Source of the DNA: Gammaproteobacteria bacterium UBA2168
Lineage (GTDB): Bacteria; Pseudomonadota; Gammaproteobacteria; Pseudomonadales; Azotimanducaceae
Assembly (NCBI GenBank): GCA_002327525.1
Contig: DCWG01000090.1
Span: 9,850 to 44,432, forward strand
Reading direction: 5' to 3'
Length of the DNA: 34,583 bases
Position numbers and translations under genes: made by a program. Numbering within the stretch: the stretch's first letter is position 1; every line of letters starts with the position of its first letter. Shown piece by piece: positions 10,295-18,884 of this stretch. The notes beneath the pieces are model-generated. The model was not told the DNA's origin, ran no database searches, and worked only from the letters and a program-made list of their open reading frames with translations.

Positions 10295-11692
10295 CTACTG
10301 AATGACCTTGATATAGTCACCGGCCCGCGGTTCACCGCGCGGGTGATGCCCGTTGATCAGTCGCAGAGTCTCTTCCGCGTGTTTTTGCAGCGACACCTGC
10401 CTCGCGAGCTTGGCATAGGTCATGCCGGGTTCCGCCACGATCACTTTGATCTTCTGGTTGCGCGCCGTTTGCAGATCGGTTGCTTTCATCGCGCGAAACG
10501 AGCCCACCGTGGCGCGAAATTCGGTATCGAACGCGACCGCGTCGCCCCCTTCCGCCAGATCGCCCTTGAAGAGATAAGCGGCCCCGTCCTTGAATACGAT
10601 TGCGATCTTTCGCGCGGCGCTGTTGCCTGAGAGTACTTCTACATCGCCGATGTAGGCATCGAATCCATTGATTGTGGTGGTCTCGCCATTATTGACATCA
10701 TCGCGCTTCAGTGTCTCGGCGATGTAGGCTTGCGGTGTGAGCTCCGCATCCGGGCGTTCCTGACGCGAGATCGTTATCTGCGCATCGTCCGCGCTCCCGG
10801 GTGATCGGCCGAACACCTCGTCCTTGGAGTTGCTGACCGTCCACTTCTCTGGAAACGCGATCACGATTCTGAGCGCACTGTGGTAGAACACACCATCCTT
10901 CGTGATACCGACCGACGGGGCATCGCCATAGTCTAGTCCGTTGATCATCTCCCAGAAATCACGCACAGGCGCCTTGAGTTCGTCACCGGCAAGTGGTTGA
11001 GCGCGGGCCACCACCTCGTGCAGACGTCTGTCGTTGCGTGGGTGGCTGGCAAACAGACCGTGATACACGCCGGGATTGTTCTGCACCTGCTTCATGAACA
11101 TCTCATAGTCCTTGAGGACGTAGATTGCGTTGATCATCGCCAGCGGGTCGTACCCGGCTTTCGCCAGGAACTCAGCACCATAGGAATCAGATTCAAGTTC
11201 GAATTCGCGCCCTGCACGCGAGGTAGCCGTCGCCGTGAGTGTGTTGGACAGATCGAGCATCGACGTGGTGCCGGTTCCGAGCGTCCCGATCCAGCCAAGC
11301 AACTTACCGAGGCGGCGTGCGCTGTTGGCCTTGTCGCTGTGGCCCCCCACCACGTGACCAATCTCGTGACCAATGATGCCGGCCAGCTCGTCCTCGCTCT
11401 TCATGAGCGAGATGATCCCGCGGTAGACAAAGATGTAGCCATCACCCGTCGCGCTCGCGTTGGTCTCGAAGTTGTCCACCACGCAGAAGGTGTAGTTCTT
11501 TCCGGCATCCGGAGATACCGCAAGCAGCCGCTCGCCGATCTCCGTGACGTAGTCCTGCCAGTCATCGTCGGGATACAGTCCGTCCTTCTCGCGCAGGTCG
11601 TTGTACATCTTTTCGCCCACACCGGCTGCCTGTGCCTGAAGCATGCCCAGGCTCAACAGCGAGGCTATCAGCAGTAGCTTGACGATATTCAT
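10295..11692 (-). CDS. Exported M48 family zinc metalloprotease
   Basis: Periplasmic protease of the BepA/LoiP-like M48 group, which process or degrade outer-membrane and misfolded proteins. A signal peptide covers residues 1-22 (cut at AQA-A). The zinc motif HEIGH is at residues 109-113, and the third ligand region EFELESDSYGAEF lies about 50 residues further. Residues about 240-400 hold a beta-rich domain I cannot name (FEIN-like strands, INGFDAYIG). The last 55 residues (TYAKLARQVSLQ to DYIKVIQ) look like a divergent LysM-type wall-binding module. It does not have the TPR tail of BepA. Convergent with ponA with a 37-nt gap. Substrate unknown. Confidence 0.85.
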   Translation of the reverse strand: MNIVKLLLIASLLSLGMLQAQAAGVGEKMYNDLREKDGLYPDDDWQDYVTEIGERLLAVSPDAGKNYTFCVVDNFETNASATGDGYIFVYRGIISLMKSEDELAGIIGHEIGHVVGGHSDKANSARRLGKLLGWIGTLGTGTTSMLDLSNTLTATATSRAGREFELESDSYGAEFLAKAGYDPLAMINAIYVLKDYEMFMKQVQNNPGVYHGLFASHPRNDRRLHEVVARAQPLAGDELKAPVRDFWEMINGLDYGDAPSVGITKDGVFYHSALRIVIAFPEKWTVSNSKDEVFGRSPGSADDAQITISRQERPDAELTPQAYIAETLKRDDVNNGETTTINGFDAYIGDVEVLSGNSAARKIAIVFKDGAAYLFKGDLAEGGDAVAFDTEFRATVGSFRAMKATDLQTARNQKIKVIVAEPGMTYAKLARQVSLQKHAEETLRLINGHHPRGEPRAGDYIKVIQ

Positions 11693-11805
11693 CCTTTGTC
11701 GTCCCTATACACTCCGCCAGGCAAACGCATACGCGCGTCCTTTGAGATTAGACCACGAAGATTAGCAATGTTCAGATGAATGCGGCCTAAACCGCGAGCG
11801 GGGTG

Positions 11806-12048
11806 CTACTCGGCTTCGTTGGAAGCCGCCGCAGCCGTGGTGGCGCTGCGGTTGCCGAAGCGCTTGCGGAAGCGCTCGACGCGCCCGCCGGAGTCGAGAA
11901 TCTTCTGCTTACCGGTATAGAAAGGATGACAGGCGGAGCACACTTCCAGGTGGATGTCCTCACCGAGGGTCGATCGTGTCTCGATGACATTGCCGCAGCT
12001 ACAGGTCGCTTTGATCGCGTTGTATTCCGGGTGGATATCGGCTTTCAT
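11806..12048 (-). CDS. rpmE: Ribosomal protein bL31, zinc-binding type
   Basis: Large-subunit protein at the inter-subunit bridge. The frame is open to 12162, but ATG at 12048 ([20 protein letters not shown]) matches the conserved start, giving 80 residues. The zinc ligands C16-x-C18 and C37-x-x-C40 are all present, so this is the zinc form and not the zinc-free paralogue YkgM. The Ala/Ser-rich C-terminal extension after RFRKRFG is longer than in E. coli. It is divergent from priA, as is common. The leader can fold over the ribosome site (see the regulatory entry). Confidence 0.95.
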   Translation of the reverse strand: MKADIHPEYNAIKATCSCGNVIETRSTLGEDIHLEVCSACHPFYTGKQKILDSGGRVERFRKRFGNRSATTAAAASNEAE

Positions 12049-12052
12049 CTTA

Positions 12053-12107
12053 GGGCTCTTCTCTGGTCTGCTCTGTTTGGATATCTGCGTAGCTGAACGC
12101 AGAGCCC
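12053..12107 (-). promoter_or_regulatory. rpmE leader with a helix that can mask the ribosome site
   Basis: In the minus-strand transcript GGGCTCT (12107-12101) is perfectly complementary to AGAGCCC (12059-12053), which overlaps the purine stretch 5-11 nt before the rpmE start. An alternative hairpin TCTGCG/CGCAGA (12103-12098 with 12089-12084) shares bases with the first arm, so the two folds exclude each other. Autogenous control of rpmE by bL31 is reported in E. coli. That this leader does the same is inference. Confidence 0.4.
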
Positions 12108-12198
12108 GCACAGGGCTACCTTCAGGGGGCGCGCAGTTTAACAGACGCACATCCGATAGCAAGACAACGGCAGAGACCCTTTTTTTGAGCAGATTCGC

Positions 12199-14331
12199 AT
12201 GACAACCGGTACGCGTACGGTACGTGTGGCCATGCCCGCACCGCTGTTTAGCAGCTTCGACTACTCGGTGCCAGACGGGATGGTTGTACCCGTTCCCGGC
12301 GCACGTGTGCGGGCCGATTTCTCCGGCCGCTCATTGGTCGGTGTCTGCACCGACGCCGATCCCCCGCACGCTCACGAGAGACTGAAACCCCTCACCGAAG
12401 TACTCGACGATCACAACTGTCTGGGACAGGAAGTGTTCGATCTCGCGACGTGGCTCTCCGAGTACTACCACCATCCGCTCGGCGAAGTTCTGCACACCAT
12501 CCTGCCCACCAGCGCCGCGCGAGGGGCCGATCTCGACGTCCAGCCAGAAACCTGGTGGCGTACCGCGGTGGAAGAAGCCAGGCTCGAACGCGCACCACGC
12601 CAGCGGGCCCTGTTCGACCATCTTGGCCGCGTCGGACCGCGCACGGCTGCCGAGATCCGCGCCGCCGGATTCACCACCGCCATGCTCGACGCCCTGGTCG
12701 GCAAGGGTCTGGTCGAAGCCGGCGATCCCGAACCGGTCCTCGACAATCCACCCACTCTCACCGCCGAGCAGGTCAGCGCCGTCGAGGCACTCGGCGAACC
12801 CTCGCAAGGATTTAGCGCCACGCTCATCGAAGGCGTTACCGGAAGCGGCAAGACCGAGGTCTACCTGCGTCACATCGCGCGCGTTTTGGCGTCAGGCCGG
12901 CAGGTCATGGTACTGGTTCCCGAAATCGCACTCACACCGCAGACCCTGACGCGTTTCAAGCGCCGTTTCGGGCGCACGCACGTGCTGCACTCGAATCTCG
13001 CTGACGGCGAGCGTCTACAGACATGGCTGAAGTGCAGAAGCGGCGAAGCCCGTATCCTGGTCGGTACGCGCTCCGCGGTGCTGACTCCGTTCGAGGATCT
13101 CGGGCTCATCGTAGTGGACGAAGAGCACGACGGCTCGTTCAAACAGACCGAGGGCCTGCGATACTCCGCACGCGATGCAGCGGTGAAGCGCGCCCATGCA
13201 CTGGGCATCCCGCTGATACTCGGCAGCGCCACGCCGTCACTGGAATCCCTGCTGAATGCACGCCGTGGCCGCTACCGGCACGTGCACCTGTTCACTCGCG
13301 CCACGGGCGCGCCCCTGCCCTCGCTACACGTGCTGGATACGCGAGGACACAGCACCCGGGATGGGATCAGCAATCCACTGGTGCACATCATCCGCCGCCA
13401 TATCGACGCGGGTGGACAGGTACTGGTGTTCCTCAATCGACGCGGGTTCGCGCCGACCTGCCTGTGTACCGCCTGCGGCTGGCAGGCACTTTGTCCTCGG
13501 TGCGATGCACGCCTGACCATGCACCGCACTCCTGCCGGCCTGATCTGTCATCACTGCGGTATTCGTCAGCCTTTACCCGCGCAATGCCCGGAGTGCGAAA
13601 ACGAGGCTGCACTGAAGGCGGTAGGCGTGGGTACGCAGCGCACCGAACAGGGACTGATAGAGCTGTTTCCAGGTACGCCCGTATACCGGATCGACCGCGA
13701 CTCGGTACGCTCACAACAGCGTCTCGAAGATCACCTGGCACAGATTCACACGGGTGAGCCGGCCATTCTCATCGGTACGCAGTTACTGGCCAAGGGACAC
13801 GACTTCTCCAATGTCACGCTGGTGGCGACCGTCAATGCCGACGCCGGATTCCTGAGCGCGGATTTTCGCGCACCGGAACGAACCGCTCAGCTCATTATCC
13901 AGGTCGCAGGCCGGGCCGGCCGCGCCGGGAAGCCCGGAGAAGTCTGGATTCAGTCCATGCAGCCCGACAATCCCGTGCTGACGAGTCTCATCGAAACCGA
14001 CTACGCGGGTTTCGCGGCGGTAGAACTGGACGTGCGCGAGGCGGCTGGTCTGCCGCCCTTTCGTCCCATGGCGCTGCTGCGCGCCGAGAGTGAGTCTTCC
14101 GCCGCGGCGGCGGGCTTTCTGCAGACACTGAAGCAGCGGGTATCCGGTGCCGAAGTCTACGGTCCTGCGCCCGCGCCCATCACGCGGGTCGCCAATCGTC
14201 ACCGTCATCAGCTGATGCTGTTGGCCGACGATCGCGGCCCGTTGCACTCCGCAATACGGCGACTGCGCGGTACAGCCGCGCCGCGGGGCGTGCGCTGGGC
14301 CATCGACGTCGATCCCTACGACACTTTCTGA
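12199..14331 (+). CDS. priA: Primosomal replication-restart helicase PriA
   Basis: A 3'-5' superfamily-2 helicase that recognises collapsed forks and reloads the replisome. Order: N-terminal 3'-DNA-binding domain (residues 1-105), winged helix (about 115-180), then the helicase with Walker [13 protein letters not shown] about residues 214-225 and DEAH-type VVDEEHD about 310-316. An eight-cysteine zinc insert follows (CxxC, CPRC, CHHC, CPEC about residues 422-475). The second RecA lobe has [15 protein letters not shown]. 710 residues is close to E. coli (732). ATG 12199 is the only well-placed start. In Pseudomonas argS lies between priA and the SPOR gene; here it is absent. Confidence 0.97.
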   Translation: MTTGTRTVRVAMPAPLFSSFDYSVPDGMVVPVPGARVRADFSGRSLVGVCTDADPPHAHERLKPLTEVLDDHNCLGQEVFDLATWLSEYYHHPLGEVLHTILPTSAARGADLDVQPETWWRTAVEEARLERAPRQRALFDHLGRVGPRTAAEIRAAGFTTAMLDALVGKGLVEAGDPEPVLDNPPTLTAEQVSAVEALGEPSQGFSATLIEGVTGSGKTEVYLRHIARVLASGRQVMVLVPEIALTPQTLTRFKRRFGRTHVLHSNLADGERLQTWLKCRSGEARILVGTRSAVLTPFEDLGLIVVDEEHDGSFKQTEGLRYSARDAAVKRAHALGIPLILGSATPSLESLLNARRGRYRHVHLFTRATGAPLPSLHVLDTRGHSTRDGISNPLVHIIRRHIDAGGQVLVFLNRRGFAPTCLCTACGWQALCPRCDARLTMHRTPAGLICHHCGIRQPLPAQCPECENEAALKAVGVGTQRTEQGLIELFPGTPVYRIDRDSVRSQQRLEDHLAQIHTGEPAILIGTQLLAKGHDFSNVTLVATVNADAGFLSADFRAPERTAQLIIQVAGRAGRAGKPGEVWIQSMQPDNPVLTSLIETDYAGFAAVELDVREAAGLPPFRPMALLRAESESSAAAAGFLQTLKQRVSGAEVYGPAPAPITRVANRHRHQLMLLADDRGPLHSAIRRLRGTAAPRGVRWAIDVDPYDTF

Positions 14332-14365
14332 CGCCCCGTTCGATGCACTGCTATCATTGCGCTCC

Positions 14366-15019
14366 ATGGCCACCACGCGACGCGACTACGCTTCGAGAAA
14401 CAACGCAAGAGCGGGCGTTCGAAGTGGCACGAAAAGTGGTGAAAAGAACAAGGCAGCGCGAAAACAGGCCTCTTCCACGAACAAGACGCGCACCGTGACA
14501 AGGCGCAAGGCGCCACGCAAACCCGACCCGCGAAAAAAGACCCGGGCAGCCGCACCGCTTTTCCATGGGCCGAGCTTCTCCGCCGGTGCGTTACTGGGCG
14601 CCGCCGTCGTCATTCTAGGCGCGTGGCTGCCGGAACTCTGGAACCAACCCGACGCCGCCCCTTCGGCGAGCACCACCCAGACGCCACCGCAGCCCATGAA
14701 GTTCGAGTTTCACGACATTCTGTCTTCCAGCGAAGTACGTGCTGACACGAGCGTTTACCAGCCACTGCCTCGTGAGCCGGCTTCTGCCATCGCGGGAAAG
14801 AAGATTCTCATTCAGGCCGCATCCTTTCGCGAGGAGAGCGATGCCGAGGCCTTGCGGGCGCAGCTGCTGTTGCAGAATCTACCGGTCGTCATGGCGAGAG
14901 TTCAGATCGACACCGGCATCTGGTACAGGGTCACGGTGGGACCGTTCGAGAACAATACGGAGGCCAACCGTGCCATGACGGCGCTGCGCCGGCAGGATTT
15001 ACAGGCGATCTTCATCTAG
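14366..15019 (+). CDS. FtsN-like SPOR-domain membrane protein
   Basis: A strongly basic cytoplasmic N-terminus (residues 1-63, mostly Arg/Lys/Ser/Thr) precedes one membrane helix (about 71-90). A Pro/Ser linker contains FEFHDIL, similar to the F-x-F-Y-x-x-L motif common in this family. A SPOR domain follows at about residues 143-217 (ILIQAASFREESDAEALRAQL, named here only by its start ILIQAASF, and YRVTVGPF). SPOR domains bind denuded glycan at the division septum. The open frame begins at TTG 14357, but ATG 14366 is preferred. The gene lies just upstream of hslV, its usual place. It may be the FtsN equivalent or an FtsN-like accessory protein; the sequence cannot settle which. Confidence 0.85.
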   Translation: MATTRRDYASRNNARAGVRSGTKSGEKNKAARKQASSTNKTRTVTRRKAPRKPDPRKKTRAAAPLFHGPSFSAGALLGAAVVILGAWLPELWNQPDAAPSASTTQTPPQPMKFEFHDILSSSEVRADTSVYQPLPREPASAIAGKKILIQAASFREESDAEALRAQLLLQNLPVVMARVQIDTGIWYRVTVGPFENNTEANRAMTALRRQDLQAIFI

Positions 15020-15046
15020 GGAGCCTACACCACGGCAGGGTATTCA

Positions 15047-15076
15047 CTTGAAATCGACCCACCCCATCCCCACTAT
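15047..15076 (+). promoter_or_regulatory. Sigma-32 (heat-shock) type promoter of hslVU
   Basis: CTTGAA (15047-15052) and CCCCACTAT (15068-15076) are separated by 15 nt. This matches the RpoH pattern CTTGAA-N13/17-CCCCATnT at most positions. It lies about 70 nt before hslV, a heat-shock operon under RpoH in E. coli. Confidence 0.65.
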
Positions 15077-15148
15077 CACCAACGGGTAAGCACGGCCGAC
15101 AATACTCCCGCGGCGGTCGTTATTTTCTCGAGTCAGGACCAACTATCC

Positions 15149-15694
15149 ATGCAACAGTTCAGAGGCACCACCATCGTCTGCGTGCGGCGCGAAGGTCAGC
15201 TCGCGCTCGGCGGTGACGGTCAGGTTTCGATGGGTAACACCATCATGAAGGGCAATGCCGTCAAGGTGCGGCGATTTCACGACGGCAAGGTGTTGGCGGG
15301 TTTCGCCGGCGGCACAGCCGATGCGTTCACTCTGTTCGAGCGCTTCGAGGGCATGCTCGAAAAGTTCCACGGCAATCTCACTCGTGCCGCCGTCGAGCTC
15401 GCCAAGGACTGGCGCTCCGACCGGGTGTTGCGGCGTCTCGAGGCACTGCTGGTGGTGGCAGACGTCAATGTGAGCTTGATGATCAGCGGCACGGGCGACG
15501 TCATCGAACCCGAAGCCGGGCTCATTGCCATCGGCTCAGGAGGACCGTACGCGCAGGCAGCCGCCCGTGCCCTGGTGGACGCAACAGAACTCTCCGCCCA
15601 CGACATCGTTGATCGTTCGCTCGAAATCGCTGCCGACATCTGCATCTACACCAACCACCACAGAACCATCGAAGTGCTGGAGATCGATACCTGA
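15149..15694 (+). CDS. hslV: ATP-dependent protease peptidase subunit HslV (ClpQ)
   Basis: Proteasome-beta-like threonine peptidase that forms a double hexamer capped by HslU. The catalytic Thr is residue 7 (GTTIV), exposed after removal of the first six residues, followed by the [10 protein letters not shown] loop and the VRR segment. 181 residues is typical. ATG 15149 has AGGA about 10 nt upstream. The stop overlaps the hslU start by one base (TGATG), so the subunits are probably translationally coupled. A sigma-32 promoter match lies in the preceding gap. Confidence 0.97.
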   Translation: MQQFRGTTIVCVRREGQLALGGDGQVSMGNTIMKGNAVKVRRFHDGKVLAGFAGGTADAFTLFERFEGMLEKFHGNLTRAAVELAKDWRSDRVLRRLEALLVVADVNVSLMISGTGDVIEPEAGLIAIGSGGPYAQAAARALVDATELSAHDIVDRSLEIAADICIYTNHHRTIEVLEIDT

Positions 15695-17031
15695 TGACCG
15701 TGATGACTCCCCGCGAAATCGTCCATGAGCTGGACAAGCACATCATCGGCCAGGACGCAGCCAAGCGCGCGGTCGCCATAGCGCTGCGCAATCGCTGGCG
15801 TCGCATGCAGCTCGACGAGGAGATGCGCGATGAGATCACGCCCAAGAACATTCTCATGATCGGGCCGACGGGCGTTGGTAAAACGGAGATCGCACGCCGC
15901 CTGGCGCGGCTTGCCAGCGCACCGTTCATCAAAGTCGAAGCCACCAAATTCACGGAAGTCGGCTACGTCGGTCGGGACGTAGAGTCGATCGTGCGCGATC
16001 TCACCGACGTCGCGGTCAAGATGCTGCGCGAAGACCAGATGGCACGGGTTCAACATCGCGCCGACGACCTGGCCGAGGAACGTATTCTGGACGTCCTCCT
16101 GCCGGCTCCACGCCAGAGCACGGGTTTCACGCCAGAGCGCGAAGGCGACGAGGATTCTACCACCCGGCAGCTTTTCCGAAAAAGGCTGCGCGAGGGCGAG
16201 CTGGACGAAAAGGAGATCGACATCGACATCGAGACGCCTCAGGTAGGTGTCGAGATCATGGCACCGCCCGGCATGGAGGAGATGACCAATCAGCTCTCGA
16301 GCATGTTCTCGAACCTCGGCGGCGGCAAACCTCGCTCGGTGCGCCTGAAGATCAAGGACGCGCTGCGCAAACTGAGTGAGGAAGAGGCTGCGAAGCTCGT
16401 GAACGAGGACGAGATCAAGACTCATGCGGTAGACGCCGTCGAGCAGACCGGCATCGTCTTTCTTGACGAACTCGACAAGTGCGCCAGACGAGGTGAGACC
16501 AGTGGCGCCGACGTATCAAGGGAGGGGGTTCAGCGCGATCTGCTGCCGCTGATCGAGGGTTGCACCGTGTCGACCAAATACGGGATGGTGAAGACCGACC
16601 ATATTCTGTTCATCGCATCCGGTGCCTTTCACCTGTCGAAACCCTCGGATCTGATCCCCGAACTGCAAGGCCGTCTTCCCATTCGCGTCGAGCTCGCAGC
16701 CCTCAGCCCGGATGACTTCCGGCGTATTCTGGTGGAACCGGATGCATCACTCACCGAGCAGTATCAGGCACTGCTCGCCACCGAGGGCCTCGGGCTGCAG
16801 TTCACGGAAGACGGTCTCGAGCGTATCGCGCAGCTGGCCTGGCACGTCAATGAGAATACCGAGAATATCGGAGCGCGGCGCCTGCACACGGTGATGGAGC
16901 GTCTTCTGGACGACGTCTCCTACGGGGCCACCGAGTCTTCATCCGAATCGTTGACCGTGGATGCCGCTTACGTGGACGAGCACCTGGGCGATCTCGCAGC
17001 GGATCAGGATCTTTCGCGCTATATTCTCTGA
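15694..17031 (+). CDS. hslU: HslU (ClpY) AAA+ unfoldase subunit
   Basis: Hexameric ATPase that unfolds and threads substrates into HslV. Walker [12 protein letters not shown] is about residues 57-67, followed by the pore loop GYVGRDV. The inserted I domain spans about 110-240, Walker B is [10 protein letters not shown] about residue 250, and the C-terminal sensor region contains NIGARRLHT. The last residues DLSRYIL are the conserved tail that inserts into HslV. 445 residues, normal length. Start ATG 15694 (TGATG overlap with hslV); a second ATG three codons later is possible. Confidence 0.97.
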   Translation: MTVMTPREIVHELDKHIIGQDAAKRAVAIALRNRWRRMQLDEEMRDEITPKNILMIGPTGVGKTEIARRLARLASAPFIKVEATKFTEVGYVGRDVESIVRDLTDVAVKMLREDQMARVQHRADDLAEERILDVLLPAPRQSTGFTPEREGDEDSTTRQLFRKRLREGELDEKEIDIDIETPQVGVEIMAPPGMEEMTNQLSSMFSNLGGGKPRSVRLKIKDALRKLSEEEAAKLVNEDEIKTHAVDAVEQTGIVFLDELDKCARRGETSGADVSREGVQRDLLPLIEGCTVSTKYGMVKTDHILFIASGAFHLSKPSDLIPELQGRLPIRVELAALSPDDFRRILVEPDASLTEQYQALLATEGLGLQFTEDGLERIAQLAWHVNENTENIGARRLHTVMERLLDDVSYGATESSSESLTVDAAYVDEHLGDLAADQDLSRYIL

Positions 17032-17048
17032 CGAGTACCTCGGAGACC

Positions 17049-17429
17049 GTGATCGCACCTACCGACATTACCTACCACTCGCGCTCGAAGACACTGGAGC
17101 TGACCTTCGGGCAGAAGGTGTTCAGTCTCACGGCTGAACTGCTGCGAGTGTATTCGCCCTCGGCAGAGGTACGTGGCCACAGTCCGGACGAGCGCCAGTT
17201 GCAAACCGGCAAGAAACACGTATGTATCGAGGCGATCGAACCGGTTGGCAACTACGCGATCCGGATTCAGTTCGACGATGGTCACGATTCCGGTATCTAT
17301 GCCTGGGATTATCTGCACGATCTCGGCGAGAATCGTGAACGCTACTGGAACGACTACCTTTCAGAGATCGAGGCCGCCAACGCTTCGCGCCTGCCGACCA
17401 TCCCGGTTGGGCACTTCACCCCGAGATAG
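17049..17429 (+). CDS. DUF971 (GBBH-like N-terminal domain) protein
   Basis: 126-residue single-domain protein resembling the N-terminal domain of gamma-butyrobetaine hydroxylase. Recognised by LELTFGQKVFSLTAELLRVYSPSAEV (start LELTF), the central GNYAIRIQFDDGHDSGIYAW segment (core IQFDDGHDSGIY) and DYLHDLG. The function of stand-alone members is not established. They are constantly found beside hslU/ubiE in gammaproteobacteria, as here (17 nt after hslU). The start is GTG 17049; no ATG gives a complete domain. In full-length hydroxylases this fold binds zinc, but only one cysteine is visible here, so metal binding is doubtful. Confidence 0.85.
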   Translation: MIAPTDITYHSRSKTLELTFGQKVFSLTAELLRVYSPSAEVRGHSPDERQLQTGKKHVCIEAIEPVGNYAIRIQFDDGHDSGIYAWDYLHDLGENRERYWNDYLSEIEAANASRLPTIPVGHFTPR

Positions 17430-17515
17430 CCGATCACTGCACCCAAATTCCCGCCTGTTCACCCGACAATCGCGATAATATCCCCCTCCCTGCCACGAGC
17501 AACCGTCCCGCACTC

Positions 17516-18256
17516 ATGAGCGACGATTCGAAAGTGCAATTTGGTCATGCAGAAGTCACGCCCGAGGAGAAAACCCGCCTTGTCGGGGGTGTATTTGCAT
17601 CGGTTGCGCAGCGCTACGATGTGATGAACGATGTCATGTCGCTCGGCACTCACCGGCTGATGAAGCGTATGGCCGTCGAGATGACCGGCGCGCAGCCCGG
17701 CGACTGCGTTCTGGATCTCGCCGGAGGTACCGGCGACATGAGCGCGTTGCTAGCACCCGCGGTCGCACCCGGAGGTTGCGTGGTACTCGCGGACATCAAT
17801 GCCGCCATGATGGAGGTGGGCCGGGACCGCCTGCTGGACGAGGGGCACCCGGACGTGCGTTTCTGCCGCACCAGCGCCGAGGAGCTGTCATTCGCCAGTG
17901 ACAGTTTCGACTGCGCGACCATTGCCTTTGGCCTGCGCAATTTCACCGACAAGCTCGTGGCGTTCGAAGAACTGTTGCGCGTTTTGAGGCCCGGGGGCAC
18001 ACTTGTGGTGCTGGAGTTCTCCAAACCCCAGCACCCCCTGTTACAAAGCGCATACCAGGCATTTCAGACCTTCTGGCCGCCCATAGGGCGTCTGGTGGTC
18101 AACGATGATCACAGCTACCGCTACCTGGTGGAGTCCATTGCCGTGCACCCGAATCAGGAAGGCCTGAAGCTGATGATGGAAGATGCCGGATTCGCTGACG
18201 TGGAATACCACAACTTGGCCGGCGGGATCGCAGCCATACACACAGGCGTGGCGTAG
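17516..18256 (+). CDS. ubiE: Ubiquinone/menaquinone C-methyltransferase UbiE
   Basis: SAM-dependent C-methylation of the benzoquinol ring in ubiquinone synthesis (and of demethylmenaquinol where present). The SAM-binding loop VLDLAGGTGDMS is about residues 64-75. Family signatures are YDVMNDVMSLGTHRLMK (YDVMNDVMS) and the post-core FAFGLRN equivalent IAFGLRNFTD. The tail FxxVExxNLxGGIxAIHxG is conserved. 246 residues from ATG 17516. First of ubiE-ubiJ-ubiB; the ubiJ start follows within a few bases of the stop. Confidence 0.96.
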   Translation: MSDDSKVQFGHAEVTPEEKTRLVGGVFASVAQRYDVMNDVMSLGTHRLMKRMAVEMTGAQPGDCVLDLAGGTGDMSALLAPAVAPGGCVVLADINAAMMEVGRDRLLDEGHPDVRFCRTSAEELSFASDSFDCATIAFGLRNFTDKLVAFEELLRVLRPGGTLVVLEFSKPQHPLLQSAYQAFQTFWPPIGRLVVNDDHSYRYLVESIAVHPNQEGLKLMMEDAGFADVEYHNLAGGIAAIHTGVA

Positions 18257-18260
18257 CTTC

Positions 18261-18884
18261 GTGACAGCAGCAAACGAAATGTTGAGCGGCTTGGCGGGAG
18301 CGCTCGCGAACGCGGCGCTCGCCCTGGATCCAACTCGCAAGGCTCGCCTCGAGGCATTGTCGGGACGCCGTCTGCGCATCGAATCCCACCTGCCACCGGT
18401 GGCCGCTGACCTCATCATCGAAGCTGACGCCTTCAGTATCGCCAACGCCGATCGCGTGCGCCCCCACGTCATAGTCCGTGGTAATCCGCCGCAGCTGCTC
18501 GCTATGCTGTTCAACGCTGCTGCCAGCGCCCAATCCGGAATCGAGATAGAGGGGGATGACACGCTGCTCGCGGAACTCGCGGACATCTTCCGGAGCATCG
18601 CGCCGGATCCGGCCGCTCCGCTGGAACCATACCTCAACACGGACACGACGCAGATGCTCACGGGAGCCGTGGAACTGGCGGTGGCGACATTTCGCTCTGC
18701 TATGGAGGCCGCCAGCGATGCCGCCCGCGACTTCGCCGCCGGGCATTACACAACCCGCCCCTCGGCCGACGCATTTCTTGAGCGGCTCGACGCACTGCGC
18801 GCGCGAATCGACCGGCTCGATGCACGTGTGGACTTGTGCGAACGCGACTACCGGAACCAGAATTCCCCGGAGTCAGCGTCATGA
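18261..18884 (+). CDS. ubiJ: Ubiquinone biosynthesis accessory factor UbiJ
   Basis: UbiJ organises the soluble Ubi complex and binds polyprenyl lipids through an N-terminal SCP2-like domain (about residues 25-115). A C-terminal coiled coil follows (about 165-200: FLERLDALRARIDRLDARV, heptad Leu/Ile/Val). The frame opens at 18183 inside ubiE. GTG 18261, 4 nt after the ubiE stop, gives VTAANEML, which lines up with VTAGIESL of E. coli UbiJ, so it was chosen; ATG 18279 is the alternative. The stop overlaps the ubiB start (ATGA). Sequence identity in this family is low, so the call leans on context. Confidence 0.85.
   Translation: MTAANEMLSGLAGALANAALALDPTRKARLEALSGRRLRIESHLPPVAADLIIEADAFSIANADRVRPHVIVRGNPPQLLAMLFNAAASAQSGIEIEGDDTLLAELADIFRSIAPDPAAPLEPYLNTDTTQMLTGAVELAVATFRSAMEAASDAARDFAAGHYTTRPSADAFLERLDALRARIDRLDARVDLCERDYRNQNSPESAS

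Noticed and set aside
9187..10335. 382-codon minus-strand frame opposite ponA
   Set aside because: It overlaps the transpeptidase domain of ponA and the end of the M48 gene; the product shows no recognisable motif.
12177..12187. T run before priA as a terminator
   Set aside because: Seven T residues follow no stable stem on the plus strand, and no plus-strand gene ends upstream.
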